From Primulina eburnea (Eukaryota > Streptophyta > Magnoliopsida > Lamiales > Gesneriaceae): DNA of 64,000 bases. Where the stretch lies: positions 108,026 through 172,025 of the forward strand of contig NW_027330904.1 of the NCBI RefSeq assembly GCF_022965805.1, read 5' to 3'. Numbering within the stretch: the stretch's first letter is position 1; each line of letters opens with the position of its first letter. Positions 33,609 to 46,486 of this stretch are shown here, in pieces. Under the pieces are notes generated by a model, which was not told the origin of the DNA, made no database searches, and saw nothing but the letters and a program-made list of their open reading frames with translations. Position numbers and translations under genes: made by a program.

Positions 33609-34873
33609 TGTAGTGACCCGTTCCAGAATCACCTACTAATGAAGAACTAAGCATGCAATTAACTTAATTAATAATAATCAGAGATAACAGCGGAAAACTG
33701 ACACCAAACGATAGTTATACAACCCAATCGAAAATCCAGAACAACTCAACTAAACTGAAATATACGGTACAACCATAACGAATCAAAAAGATACCGAAGA
33801 ACTAAACCAACCAGTTACTCAACGTCCTCCTCCTCCTCCTCCTGAGCTGTCCAACCTGAGGTCTGCCCCGAGGGAATGGGGTGTCCAAGATAAACAAAAC
33901 CGAGGACGTGAGCGATAAGAACGCCCAGTACAAAAGCATGAGTATACAAACCTATATGAAATGCACATGCTATGATATGATACCAGGGTAGTCAAGAAAC
34001 AGGAGTAACAAAGGATCTCAAAATGCTCAGTCTAGAGGCGCCAAGTGGATAGTGCCGCGCGGTACTCCTCTGGGTCACTGCATCCACTACAAGAACAGAC
34101 GTGGACCTAAAATGTCCCGGATCACCGAAGCCCTCCCGACCCGTCGGCCACTGTGTACTCTCGGTGTCCATGCGTCCACAAGATAAGACAGGGCTGAGCG
34201 GCCCCACAAGATATAGCTTATCTCGAAAGAGATACAGCTCAACAGTAAAGGCTATCTCGAAGGAGATACGGCTCAACATGAAATGCAACATGCATCATAA
34301 AACGTGACATAATAGCATGCATCATATGACATATATCAATGCACCACATAATCATGCAACACATATAAGAATGTATACTCGATCAGGATATCTCGGATAG
34401 TACTTTCGTACCTCTATCTCAGCAAGCCTAGCCTTACGCAACACCGCTAATCAGGTCTAGAACAAGCCTTCGTCCGTCGACAGCCCTTTGATGTCGATTG
34501 CCTCGTAACTCAGGCGTCGCTACGCTACCAATCCTGGCAGCTCTTGGCTATCGCTCGACCAACAACTAACCCTAGAAACCTTCCAAACCTCTCAACTAGG
34601 AGACACAACTTCAAGAATTTGCCATCCAAAATGAGGAATTCCGAGCACTATTTATAGGCTATGTTCGGATCCACCGAACACACTTCGGAACGTCCGAACT
34701 CCTACGTGTCCATCGGCTCTTGACACCTCATGATCGGATCCACCGAACCCACTTCGGATCGTCCGAACTCTTCGGTGCTACCGAACCATCTTCGGTCCGT
34801 CCGATCATGACCATGGTCAAAATTACACATTAAACCTTCTTAATCACCATTAATCCGTTAATTACCATAAATA
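33609..34873 (-). repeat. LTR-cluster copy 2, minus orientation
   Basis: About 1265 bp. On the plus strand it starts TGTAGTGACCCGTTCC (complement of the LTR 3' end GGGTCACTACA). It lacks an internal stretch of about 80 bp that copies 3 and 4 have (deletion at about 34468, CCT flanks) and has two rather than three TTCGG/CCGAA modules (34670-34810). The U5-like part has a CTCCTCCTCCTCCTCCT run (33826-33842). Confidence 0.8.
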
Positions 34874-36282
34874 TAGTGACCCGTTCCAGAATCACCTACT
34901 AATCAAGAACTAAGCATGCAATTAACTTAATTAATACTAATCAGAGATAACAGCGGAAATATGGCTAACGACAATAGTTATACAACCCAATCGAAATCAG
35001 AACAACTCAAAATATATTCGGTACAACCATATCGAATAGAATAGTACTGAAAACTAAACCAACCAGCTACTCACTGTCCTCCTCCTGCTTTTCCTGAGCC
35101 ATCCAACCTGAGGCCTGCCCCGTGGGAATGGGGTGTCCAAGATAAACAAAACCGAGGACGTGAGCGATAAGAACGCCCAGTACAAAAGCATGAGTATACA
35201 AGCCTATATGAAATGCACATGCTATGATATGATACCAGGGTAGTCAAGAAACAGGAGTAACAAAGGATCTCAAAATGCTCAGTCTAGAGGCGCCAAGTGG
35301 ATAGTGCCGCGCGGTACTCCTCTGGGTCATTGCATCCACTACAAGAACAGACGTGGACCTAAAATGTCCCGGATCACCGAAGCCCTCCGGACCCGTCGGC
35401 CACTGTGTACTCTCGGTGTCCATGCGTCCACAAGACAAGACAGGGCTGAGCGGCCCCACAAGATATAGCTTATCTCGAAAGAGATATAGCTCAACAGTAA
35501 AGGCTATCTCGAAGGAGATACGGCTCAACATGAAATGCAACATGCATCATAAAACGTGACATAATAGCATGCATCATATGACATATATCAATGCACCACA
35601 TAATCATGCAACACATATAAGGATGTATACTCGACCAGGATATCTCGGATAGTACTTTCGTACCTCTATCACAGCAAGCCTAGCCTTACGCAACACCGCT
35701 AATCAGGTCTAGAACAAGCCTACGCATCAAAAGCATACCCAATGAACAATACTACCATGCTCGACTAGCAAAACCAGTACTACCAAAGGTTTAGGGTTTA
35801 CCTTCGTCCGTCGACAGCCCTTTGATGTCGATTGCCTCGTAACTCAGGCGTCGCTACGCTACCAATCCTGGCAGCTCTTGGCTATCGCTCGACCAACAAC
35901 TAACCCTAGAAACCTTCCAAACCTCTCAACTAGGAGACACAACTTCAAGAATTTGCCATGCAAAATGAGGAAATCCGAGCACTATTTATAGGCTATGTTC
36001 GGATCCACCGAACCCACTTCGGAACGTCCGAACTCCTACGTGTCCATCGGCTCTTGACACCTCATGATCGGATCCACCGAACCTACACTTCGGATCATCC
36101 GAACTTGCATGTAAACTGACGTGTCGATCAACTCTTGACACCTCATGATCGGATCCACCGAACCCACTTCGGATCGTCCGAACTCTTCGGTGCTACCGAA
36201 CCATCTTCGGTCCGTCCGATCATGACCATGGTCAAAATTAAACATTAAACCTTCTTAATCACCATTAATCCGTTAATTTAAA
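34874..36282 (-). repeat. LTR-cluster copy 3, minus orientation
   Basis: About 1409 bp, joined directly to copy 2 at ATAAATA/TAGTGACCC with no spacer or internal region. It has three TTCGG/CCGAA modules (about 35998-36225) and the TATA equivalent at 35983-35990. Direct LTR-LTR joins of this kind arise by repeated unequal recombination. Confidence 0.8.
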
Positions 36283-37639
36283 TGTAGTGACCCGTTCCAG
36301 AATCACCTACTAATCAAGAAACTAAGCATGCAAATAACTTAATTAATAATAATCAGAGATAACAACGGAAAACTGACACCAAACGATAGTTATACAACCC
36401 AATCGAAAATCCAGGACAACTAAACTAAAAGGAAATATACGGTACAACCATATCGAATCAAAAAGATACCGAAGAACTAAACCAACCAGCTACTCAACGT
36501 CCTCCTCCTCCTCCTCCTGAGCTGTCCAACCTGAGGCCTGCCCCGTGGGAATGGGGTGTCCAAGATAAACAAAACCGAGGACGTGAGCGATAAGAACGCC
36601 CAGTACAAAAGCCTGAGTATACAAACCTATATGAAATGCACATGCTATGATATGATACCAGGGTAGTCAAGAAATAGGAGTCACAAAGGATCTCAAAATG
36701 CTCAGTCTAGAGGCGCCAAGTGGATAGTGCCGTGCGGTACTCCTCTGGGTCACTGCATCCACTACAAGAACAGACGTGGACCTAAAATGTCCCGGATCAT
36801 CGAAGCCCTCCCGACCCGTCGGCCACTGTGTACTCTCGGTGTCCATGCGTCCACAAGATAGGGCTGAGCGGCCCCACAAGATATAGCTTATCTCGAAAGA
36901 GATACAGCTCAACAGTAAAGGCTATCTCGAAGGAGATACGGCTCAACATGAAATGCAACATGCATCATAAAACGTGACATAATAGCATGCATCATATGAC
37001 ATATATCAATGCACCACATAATCATGCAACACATATAAGCATGTATACTCGACCAGGATATCTCGGATAGTACTTTCGTACCTCTATCACAGCAAGCCTA
37101 GCCTTACGCAACACCGCTAATCAGGTCTAGAACAAGCCTACGCATCAAAGGCATACCCAATGAACAATACTACCATGCTAGACTAGCAAAACCAGTACTA
37201 CCAAAGGTTTAGGGTTTACCTTCGTCCGTCGACAGCCCTTTGATGTCGATTGCCTCGTAACTCAGGCGTCGCTACGCTACCAATCCTGGCAGCTCTTGGC
37301 TATCGCTCGACCGACAACTAACCCTAGAAACTTTCCAAACTTCTCAAATATGAGAGACAACTCAAGAATTTGCAATGCAAAATGAGGAAATCCGAGCACT
37401 ATTTATAGGCTATGTTCGGATCCACCGAACCCACTTCGGAACGTCCGAACTCCTACGTGTCCATCGGCTCTTGACACCTCATGATCGGATCCACCGAACC
37501 TACACTTCGGATCATCCGAACTTGCATGTAAACTGACGTGTCGATCAACTCTTGACACCTCATGATCGGATCCACCGAACCCACTTCGGATCGTCCGAAC
37601 TCTTCGGTGCTACCGAACCATCTTCGGTCCGTCCGATCA
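36283..37639 (-). repeat. LTR-cluster copy 4, minus orientation, truncated
   Basis: About 1357 bp, beginning TGTAGTGACCC, with three modules (about 37416-37637). It breaks off inside the last module at CCGTCCGATCA, where satellite sequence CACAAAATTG resumes with a CA overlap. No target duplication is seen against 32558. Confidence 0.8.
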
Positions 37640-40600
37640 CAAAATTGTTGTTTTCTACTACTTGTCATCCTCAAACGGATGGACAAACTGAAGTTGTCAA
37701 TAGAACTTTGGGAACACTTTTGCGTGCTATTTTTAAAAAGAACTTGGATTGACAATTCTATGGACTTTATTTTGGGGTTGCCTAGGACTAAGAAGGGGAG
37801 GGATTCTATTTTTATTGTTGTGGATAGATTCTCTAAGATGGCACATTTTATAGCTTGTCATAAAACCGATGATGCTTCAAACATTGCGGATATGTTCTTT
37901 AGAGAAGTCGTTAGGTTGCATGGAGTGCCTAGGACTATTGTTTCTGATCGCGATGTTAAATTCTTGAGTTACTTTTGGATGACTTTATGGGCTAAAATTT
38001 GCACAAAATTGTTGTTTTCTACTACTTGTCATCCTCAAACGGATGGACAAACTGAAGTTGTCAATAGAACTTTGGAAACACCTTTGCGTGCTATTCTTAA
38101 AAAGAACTTGGATTGACATTTCTATGACTTTATTTTGGGGTCGCCTAAGACAAAGAAGGGGAGGGATTCTATTTTTGTTGTTGTGGATAGATTCTCTAAG
38201 ATGGCACATTTTATAGCTTGTCATAAAACCGATGATGCTTCAAACATTGCAGATTTGTTCTTTAGAGAAGTCGTTAGGTTGCATGGCATGCCTAGGACTA
38301 TTGTTTCTGGTCGCGATGTTAAATTCTTTAGTTACTATTGGAAGACTTTATGGGCTAAACTTGGCACAAAATTGTTGTTTTCTACTACTTGTCATCCTCA
38401 AACGGATGGACAAACTTAAGTTGTCAATAGAACTTTGGGAACACTTTTGCGTGCTATTTTTAAAAAGAACTTGGATTGACATTTCTATGGACTTTATTTT
38501 GGGGTTGCCTAGGACTAAGAAGGGAGGGATTCTATTTTTGTTGTTGTGGATAGATTCTCTAAGATGGCACATTTTATAGCTTGTCATAAAACCGATGATG
38601 CTTCAAACATTGCGGATTTGTTCTTTAGAGAAGTCGTTAGGTTGCATGGCATGCCTAGGACTATTGTTTCTGGATCGCGATGTTAAATTCTTGAGTTACT
38701 TTTGGAAGACTTTATGGGCTAAACTTGGCACAAAATTGTTGTTTTCTACTACTTGTCATCCTCAAACGGATGGACAAACTGAAGTTGTCAATAGAACTTT
38801 GGGAACACTTTTGCGTGCTATTCTTAAAAAGAACTTGATTGACATTTCTATGGACTTTATTTTGGGGTTGCCTAGGACTAAGAAGGGGAGGGATTCTATT
38901 TTTGTTGTTGTGGATAGATTCTCTAAGATGGCACATTTTATAGCTTGTCATAAAACCGATGATGCTTCATACAATGCGGATTTGTTCTTTAGAGAAGTCG
39001 TTAGGTTGCATGGCATGCCTAGGACTATTGTTTCTGGTCGCGATGTTAAATTCTTTAGTTACTTTTGGAAGACTTTATGGGCTAAACTTGGCACAAAATT
39101 GTTGTTTTCTACTACTTGTCATCCTCAAACGGATGGACAAACTGAAGTTGTCAATAAAACTTTGGGAACACTTTTGCGTGCTATTCTTAAAAAGAACTTG
39201 GATTGACATTTCTATGGACTTTATTTTGGGGTCGCCTAGGACAAAGAAGGGGAGGGATTCTATTTTTGTTGTTGTGGATAGATTCTCTAAGATGGCACAT
39301 TTTATAGCTTGTCATAAAACCGATGATGCTTCAAACATTGCGGATTTGTTCTTTAGAGAAGTCGTTAGGTTGCATGGCATGCCTAGGACTATTGTTTCTG
39401 GTCGCGATGTTAAATTCTTTAGTTACTTTTGGAAGACTTTATGGGCTAAACTTGGCACAAAATTGTTGTTTTCTACTACTTGTCATCCTCAAACGGATGG
39501 ACAAACTGAAGTTGTCAATAAAACTTTGGGAACACTTTTGCGTGCTATTCTTAAAAAGAACTTGGATTGACATTTCTATGGACATTATTTTGGGGTTGCC
39601 TAGGACTAAGAAGGGGAGGGATTCTATTTTTTTTTGCTGTGGATAGATTTTCTAAGATGGCACATTTTATAGCTTGTCATAAAACCGATGATGCTTCAAA
39701 CATTGCGGATTTGTTCTTTAGAGAAGTCGTTAGGTTGCATGGAGTGCCTAGGACTATTGTTTCTGGTCGCGATGTTAAATTCTTAAGTTACTTTTGGAAG
39801 ACTTTATGGGCTAAACTTGGCACAAAATTGTTGTTTTCTACTACATGTCATCCTCAAACGGATGGACAAACTTAAGTTGTCAATAGAACTTTGGGAATAC
39901 CTTTGCGTGCTATTCTTAAAAAGAACTTGGATTGACATTTCTATGGACTTTATTTTGGGGTCGCCTAAGACGAAGAAGGTGAGGGATTCTATTTTTGTTG
40001 TTGTGGATAGATTCTCTAAGATGGCACATTTTATAGCTTGTCATAAAACCGATGATGCTTCAAACATTGCAGATTTGTTCTTTAGAGAAGTCGTTAGGTT
40101 GCATGGCATGCCTAGGACTATTGTTTCTGGTCGTGATGTTAAATTCTTTAGTTACGATTGGAAGACTTTATGGGCTAACTTGGCAAAAAATTGTTGTTTT
40201 CTACTACTTGTCATCCTCAAACGGATGGACAAACTGAAGTTGTCAATAGAACTTTGGGAACACTTTTGCGTGCTATTCTTAAAAAGAACTTGGATTGACA
40301 TTTCTATGGACTTTATTTTGGGGTTGCCTAGGACTAAGAAGGGGAGGGATTCTATTTTTATTGTTGTGGATAGATTCTCTAAGATGGCACATTTTATAGC
40401 TTGTCATAAAACCGATGATGCTTCAAACATTGCGGATATGTTCTTTAGAGAAGTCGTTAGGTTGCATGGCGTGCCTAGGACTATTGTTTCTGATCGCGAT
40501 GTTAAATTCTTGAGTTACTTTTGGAAGACTTTATGGCTAAACTTAGCACAAAATTGTTGTTTTCTACTACTTGTCATCCTCAAACGGATGGACAAACTGA

Positions 40601-43600
40601 AGTTGTCAATAGAACTTTGGGAACACTTTTGCGTGCTATTCTTAAACAGAACTTGGATTGACATTTCTATGGACATTATTTTGGGGTCGCCTAGGACTAA
40701 GAAGGGGAGGGATTCTATTTTTGTTGTTGTGGATAGATTCTCTAAGATGGCACATTTTATAGCTTGTCATAAAACCGATGATGCTTCAAACATTGCGGAT
40801 TTGTTCTTTAGAGAAGTCGTTAGGTTGCATGGCATGCCTAGGACTGTTGTTTCTGGTCGCGATGTTAAATTCTTGAGTTACTTTTGGAAGACTTTATGGG
40901 CTAAACTTGGCACAAAATTGTTGTTTTCTACTACTTGTCATCCTCAAACGGATGGACAAACTGAAGTTGTCAATAGAACTTTGGGAACACTTTTGCGTGC
41001 TATTCTTAAAAAGAACTTGGATTGACATTTCTATGGACTTTATTTTGGGGTTGCCTAGGACTAAGAAGGGGAGGGATTCTATTTTTATTGTTGTGGATAG
41101 ATTCTCTAAGATGGCACATTTTATAGCTTGTCATAAAACCGATGATGCTTCAAACATTGCGGATTTGTTCTTTAGAGAAGTCGTTAGGTTGCATGGAGTG
41201 CCTAGGACTATTGTTTCTGGTCGCGATGTTAAATTCTTGAGTTACTTTTGGAAGACTTTATGGGCTAAACTTGGCACAAAATTGTTGTTTTCTACTACTT
41301 GTCATCCTCAAACGGATGGACAAACTGAAGTTGTCAATAGAACTTTGGAACACCTTTGCGTGCTATTCTTAAAAAGAACTTGGATTGACATTTCTATGGA
41401 CTTTATTTTGGGGTCGCCTAAGACAAAGAAGGGGAGGGATTCTATTTTTGTTGTTGTGGATAGATTCTCTAAGATGGCACATTTTATAGCTTGTCATAAA
41501 ACCGATGATGCTTCAAACATTGCAGATTTGTTCTTTAGAGAAGTCGTTAGGTTGCATGGCATGCCTAGGACTATTGTTTCTGGTCGCGATGTTAAATTCT
41601 TTAGTTACTATTGGAAGACTTTATGGGCTAAACTTGGCACAAAATTGTTGTTTTCTACTACTTGTCATCCTCAAACGGATGGACAAACTTAAGTTGTCAA
41701 TAGAACTTTGGGAACACTTTTGCGTGCTATTCTTAAAAAGAACTTGGATTGACATTTCTATGGACTTTATTTTGGGGTTGCCTAGGACTAAGAAGGGGAG
41801 GGATTCTATTTTTGTTGTTGTGGATAGATTCTCTAAGATGGCACATTTTATAGCTTGTCATAAAACCGATGATGCTTCAAACATTGCAGATTTGTTCTTT
41901 AGAGAAGTCGTTAGGTTGCATGGCGTGCCTAGGACTATTGTTTCTGATCGCGATGTTAAATTCTTGAGTTACTTTTGGAAGACTTTATGGGCTAAACTTG
42001 GCACAAAATTGTTGTTTTCTACTACTTGTCATCCTCAAACGGATGGACAAACTGAAGTTGTCAATAAACCTTTGGGAACACTTTTGCGTGCTATTCTTAA
42101 AAAGAACTTGGATTGACATTTCTATGGACTTTATTTTGGGGTCGCCTAGGACTAAGAAGGGGAGGGATTCTATTTTTGTTGTTGTGGATAGATTCTCTAA
42201 GATGGCACATTTTATAGCTTGTCATAAAACCGATGATGCTTCAAACAATGCGGATTTGTTCTTTAGAGAAGTCGTTAGGTTGCATGGCATGCCTAGGACT
42301 ATTGTTTCTGGTCGCGATGTTAAATTCTTTAGTTACTTTTGGAAGACTTTATGGGCTAAACTTGGCACAAAATTGTTGTTTTCTACTACTTGTCATCCTC
42401 AAACGGATGGACAAACTGAAGTTGTCAATAGAACTTTGGGAACACTTTTGCGTGCTATTCTTAAAAAGAACTTGGATTGACATTTCTATGGACTTTATTT
42501 TGGGGTCGCCTAGGACAAAGAAGGGGAGGGATTCTATTTTTGTTGTTGTGGATAGATTCTCTAAGATGGCACATTTTATAGCTTGTCATAAAACCGATGA
42601 TGCTTCAAACATTGCAGATTTGTTCTTTAGAGAAGTCGTTAGGTTGCATGGCATGCCTAGGACTATTGTTTCTGGTCGCGATGTTAAATTCTTTAGTTAC
42701 TATTGGAAGACTTTATGGGCTAAACTTGGCACAAAATTGTTGTTTTCTACTACTTGTCATCCTCAAACGGATGGACAAACTTAAGTTGTCAATAGAACTT
42801 TGGGAACACTTTTGCGTGCTATTCTTAAAAAGAACTTGGATTGACATTTCTATGGACTTTATTTTGGGGTTGCCTAGGACTAAGAAGGGGAGGGATTCTA
42901 TTTTTGTTGTTGTGGATAGATTCTCTAAGATGGCACATTTTATAGCTTGTCATAAAACCGATGATGCTTCAAACATTGCGGATTTGTTCTTTAGAGAAGT
43001 CGTTAGGTTGCATGGCAGTGCCTAGGACTATTGTTTCTGGTCGCGATGTTAAATTCTTGAGTTACTTTTGGAAGACTTTATGGGCTAAACTTGGCACAAA
43101 ATTGTTGTTTTCTACTACTTGTCATCCTCAAACGGATGGACAAACTGAAGTTGTCAATAGAACTTTGGGAACACTTTTGCGTGCTATTCTTAAAAAGAAC
43201 TTGGATTGACATTTCTATGGACTTTATTTTGGGGTCGCCTAGGACTAAGAAGGGGAGGGATTCTATTTTTGTTGTTGTGGATAGATTCTCTAAGATGGCA
43301 CATTTTATAGCTTGTCATAAAACCGATGATGCTTCAAACATTGCGGATTTGTTCTTTAGAGAAGTCGTTAGGTTGCATGGCATGCCTAGGACTATTGTTT
43401 CTGGTCGCGATGTTAAATTCTTTAGTTACTTTTGGAAGACTTTATGGGCTAAACTTGGCACAAAATTGTTGTTTTCTACTACTTGTCATCCTCAAACGGA
43501 TGGACAAACTGAAGTTGTCAATAAAACTTTGGGAACACTTTTGCGTGCTATTCTTAAAAAGAACTTGGATTGACATTTCTATGGACTTTATTTTGGGGTC

Positions 43601-46486
43601 GCCTAGGACTAAGAAGGGGAGGGATTCTATTTTTGTTGTTGTGGATAGATTCTCTAAGATGGCACATTTTATAGCTTGTCATAAAACCGATGATGCTTCA
43701 AACATTGCGGATTTGTTCTTTAGAGAAGTCGTTAGGTTGCATGGCAATGCCTAGGACTATTGTTTCTGGTCGCGATGTTAAATTCTTGAGTTACTTTTGG
43801 AAGACTTTATGGGCTAAACTTGGCACAAAATTGTTGTTTTCTACTACTTGTCATCCTCAAACGGATGGACAAACTGAAGTTGTCAATAGAACTTTGGGAA
43901 CACTTTTGCGTGCTATTCTTAAAAAGAACTTGGATTGACATTTCTATGGACTTTATTTTGGGGTTGCCTAGGACTAAGAAGGGGAGGGATTCTATTTTTG
44001 TTGTTGTGGATAGATTCTCTAAGATGGCACATTTTATAGCTTGTCATAAAACCGATGATGCTTCAAACATTGCGGATTTGTTCTTTAGAGAAGTCGTTAG
44101 GTTGCATGGCAGTGCCTAGGACTATTGTTTCTGGTCGCGATGTTAAATTCTTAGTTACTTTTGGAAGACTTTATGGGCTAAACTTGGCACAAAATTGTTG
44201 TTTTCTACTACTTGTCATCCTCAAACGGATGGACAAACTTAAGTTGTCAATAGAACTTTGGGAACACCTTTGCGTGCTATTCTTAAAAAGAACTTGGATT
44301 GACATTTCTATGGACTTTATTTTGGGGTCGCCTAAGACTAAGAAGGGGAGGGATTCTATTTTTGTTGTTGTGGATAGATTCTCTAAGATGGCACATTTTA
44401 TAGCTTGTCATAAAACCGATGATGCTTCAAACATTGCAGATTTGTTCTTTAGAGAAGTCGTTAGGTTGCATGGCATGCCTAGGACTATTGTTTCTGGTCG
44501 CGATGTTAAATTCTTTAGTTACTATTGGAAGACTTTATGGGCTAAACTTGGCACAAAATTGTTGTTTTCTACTACTTGTCATCCTCAAACGGATGGACAA
44601 ACTGAAGTTGTCAATAGAACTTTGGGAACACTTTTGCGTGCTATTCTTAAAAAGAACTTGGATTGACATTTCTATGGACTTTATTTTGGGGTTGCCTAGG
44701 ACTAAGAAGGGGAGGGATTCTATTTTTGTTGTTGTGGATAGATTCTCTAAGATGGCACATTTTATAGCTTGTCATAAAACCGATGATGCTTCAAACATTG
44801 CGGATTTGTTCTTTAGAGAAGTCGTTAGGTTGCATGGCAGTGCCTAGGACTATTGTTTCTGGTCGCGATGTTAAATTCTTGAGTTACTTTTGGAAGACTT
44901 TATGGGCTAAACTTGGCACAAAATTGTTGTTTTCTACTACTTGTCATCCTCAAACGGATGGACAAACTGAAGTTGTCAATAGAACTTTGGGAACACTTTT
45001 GCGTGCTATTCTTAAAAAGAACTTGGATTGACATTTCTATGGACTTTATTTTGGGGTCGCCTAGGACTAAGAAGGGGAGGGATTCTATTTTTGTTGTTGT
45101 GGATAGATTCTCTAAGATGGCACATTTTATAGCTTGTCATAAAACCGATGATGCTTCAAACATTGCGGATTTGTTCTTTAGAGAAGTCGTTAGGTTGCAT
45201 GGCATGCCTAGGACTATTGTTTCTGGTCGCGATGTTAAATTCTTGAGTTACTTTTGGAAGACTTTATGGGCTAAACTTGGCACAAAATTGTTGTTTTCTA
45301 CTACTTGTCATCCTCAAACGGATGGACAAACTGAAGTTGTCAATAGAACTTTGGGAACACTTTTGCGTGCTATTCTTAAAAAGAACTTGGATTGACATTT
45401 CTATGGACTTTATTTTGGGGTTGCCTAGGACTAAGAAGGGGAGGGATTCTATTTTTGTTGTTGTGGATAGATTCTCTAAGATGGCACATTTTATAGCTTG
45501 TCATAAAACCGATGATGCTTCAAACATTGCGGATATGTTCTTTAGAGAAGTCGTTAGGTTGCATGGCAGTGCCTAGGACTATTGTTTCTGGTCGCGATGT
45601 TAAATTCTTGAGTTACTTTTGGAAGACTTTATGGGCTAAACTTGGCACAAAATTGTTGTTTTCTACTACTTGTCATCCTCAAACGGATGGACAAACTGAA
45701 GTTGTCAATAGAACTTTGGGAACACTTTGCGTGCTATTCTTAAAAAGAACTTGGATTGACATTTCTATGGACTTTATTTTGGGGTCGCCTAAGACAAAGA
45801 AGGGGAGGGATTCTATTTTTGTTGTTGTGGATAGATTCTCTAAGATGGCACATTTTATAGCTTGTCATAAAACCGATGATGCTTCAAACATTGCAGGATT
45901 TGTTCTTTAGAGAAGTCGTTAGGTTGCATGGCATGCCTAGGACTATTGTTTCTGGTCGCGATGTTAAATTCTTTAGTTACTATTTGGAAGACTTTATGGG
46001 CTAAACTTGGCACAAAATTGTTGTTTTCTACTACTTGTCATCCTCAAACGGATGGACAAACTTAAGTTGTCAATAGAACTTTGGGAACACTTTTGCGTGC
46101 TATTCTTAAAAAGAACTTGGATTGACATTTCTATGGACTTTATTTTGGGGTTGCCTAGGACTAAGAAGGGGAGGGATTCTATTTTTGTTGTTGTGGATAG
46201 ATTCTCTAAGATGGCACATTTTATAGCTTGTCATAAAACCGATGATGCTTCAAACATTGCGGATTTGTTCTTTAGAGAAGTCGTTAGGTTGCATGGCGTG
46301 CCTAGGACTATTGTTTCTGATCGCGATGTTAAATTCTTGAGTTACTTTTGGAAGACTTTATGGGCTAAACTTGGCACAAAATTGTTGTTTTCTACTACTT
46401 GTCATCCTCAAACGGATGGACAAACTGAAGTTGTCAATAGAACTTTGGGAACACTTTTGCGTGCTATTCTTAAAAAGAACTTGGAT
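37640..46486 (+). repeat. Integrase-derived satellite, block 3a: about 24 units with variant blocks
   Basis: Monomers of 363-366 bp start near 37751, 38115 and so on to 46122. Linked variants recur. A Q type has TCGCC-TAAGACAAAG (or GGACAAAG), GCAGATTTG, TTCTTTAG, ACTATTGG and often a stop AAACTTAAG (units near 38115, 39932, 41386, 42477, 44299, 45756). A P type with TTGCC and TTCTTGAG always follows. Four P-type units keep the second catalytic Asp codon. Spacing of Q units is 5, 4, 3, 5 and 4 monomers. Several units have one-base insertions (GGCAGTGCC, GGCAATGCC, GGATCGCG). Confidence 0.95.
39817..41025 (+). pseudogene. 402-codon chance fusion across satellite units
   Basis: This open frame spans more than three monomers. 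It stays open because single-base losses (near 40170-40190 and 40536-40550) shorten units to a multiple of three or restore phase, joining integrase-frame and shifted-frame segments. It starts at a non-ATG codon. It contains three copies of [18 protein letters not shown], and one copy keeps the VSDRD form of the second catalytic site (40492-40494). I treat it as a by-product of tandem repetition. Confidence 0.8.

Noticed and set aside
33992..34291. 99-codon minus-strand frame conserved at 35244 and 36667 and (plus) 33089
   Set aside because: Its conservation follows the LTR-cluster repeat itself. No domain is visible, and the reverse strand is open at the same place.
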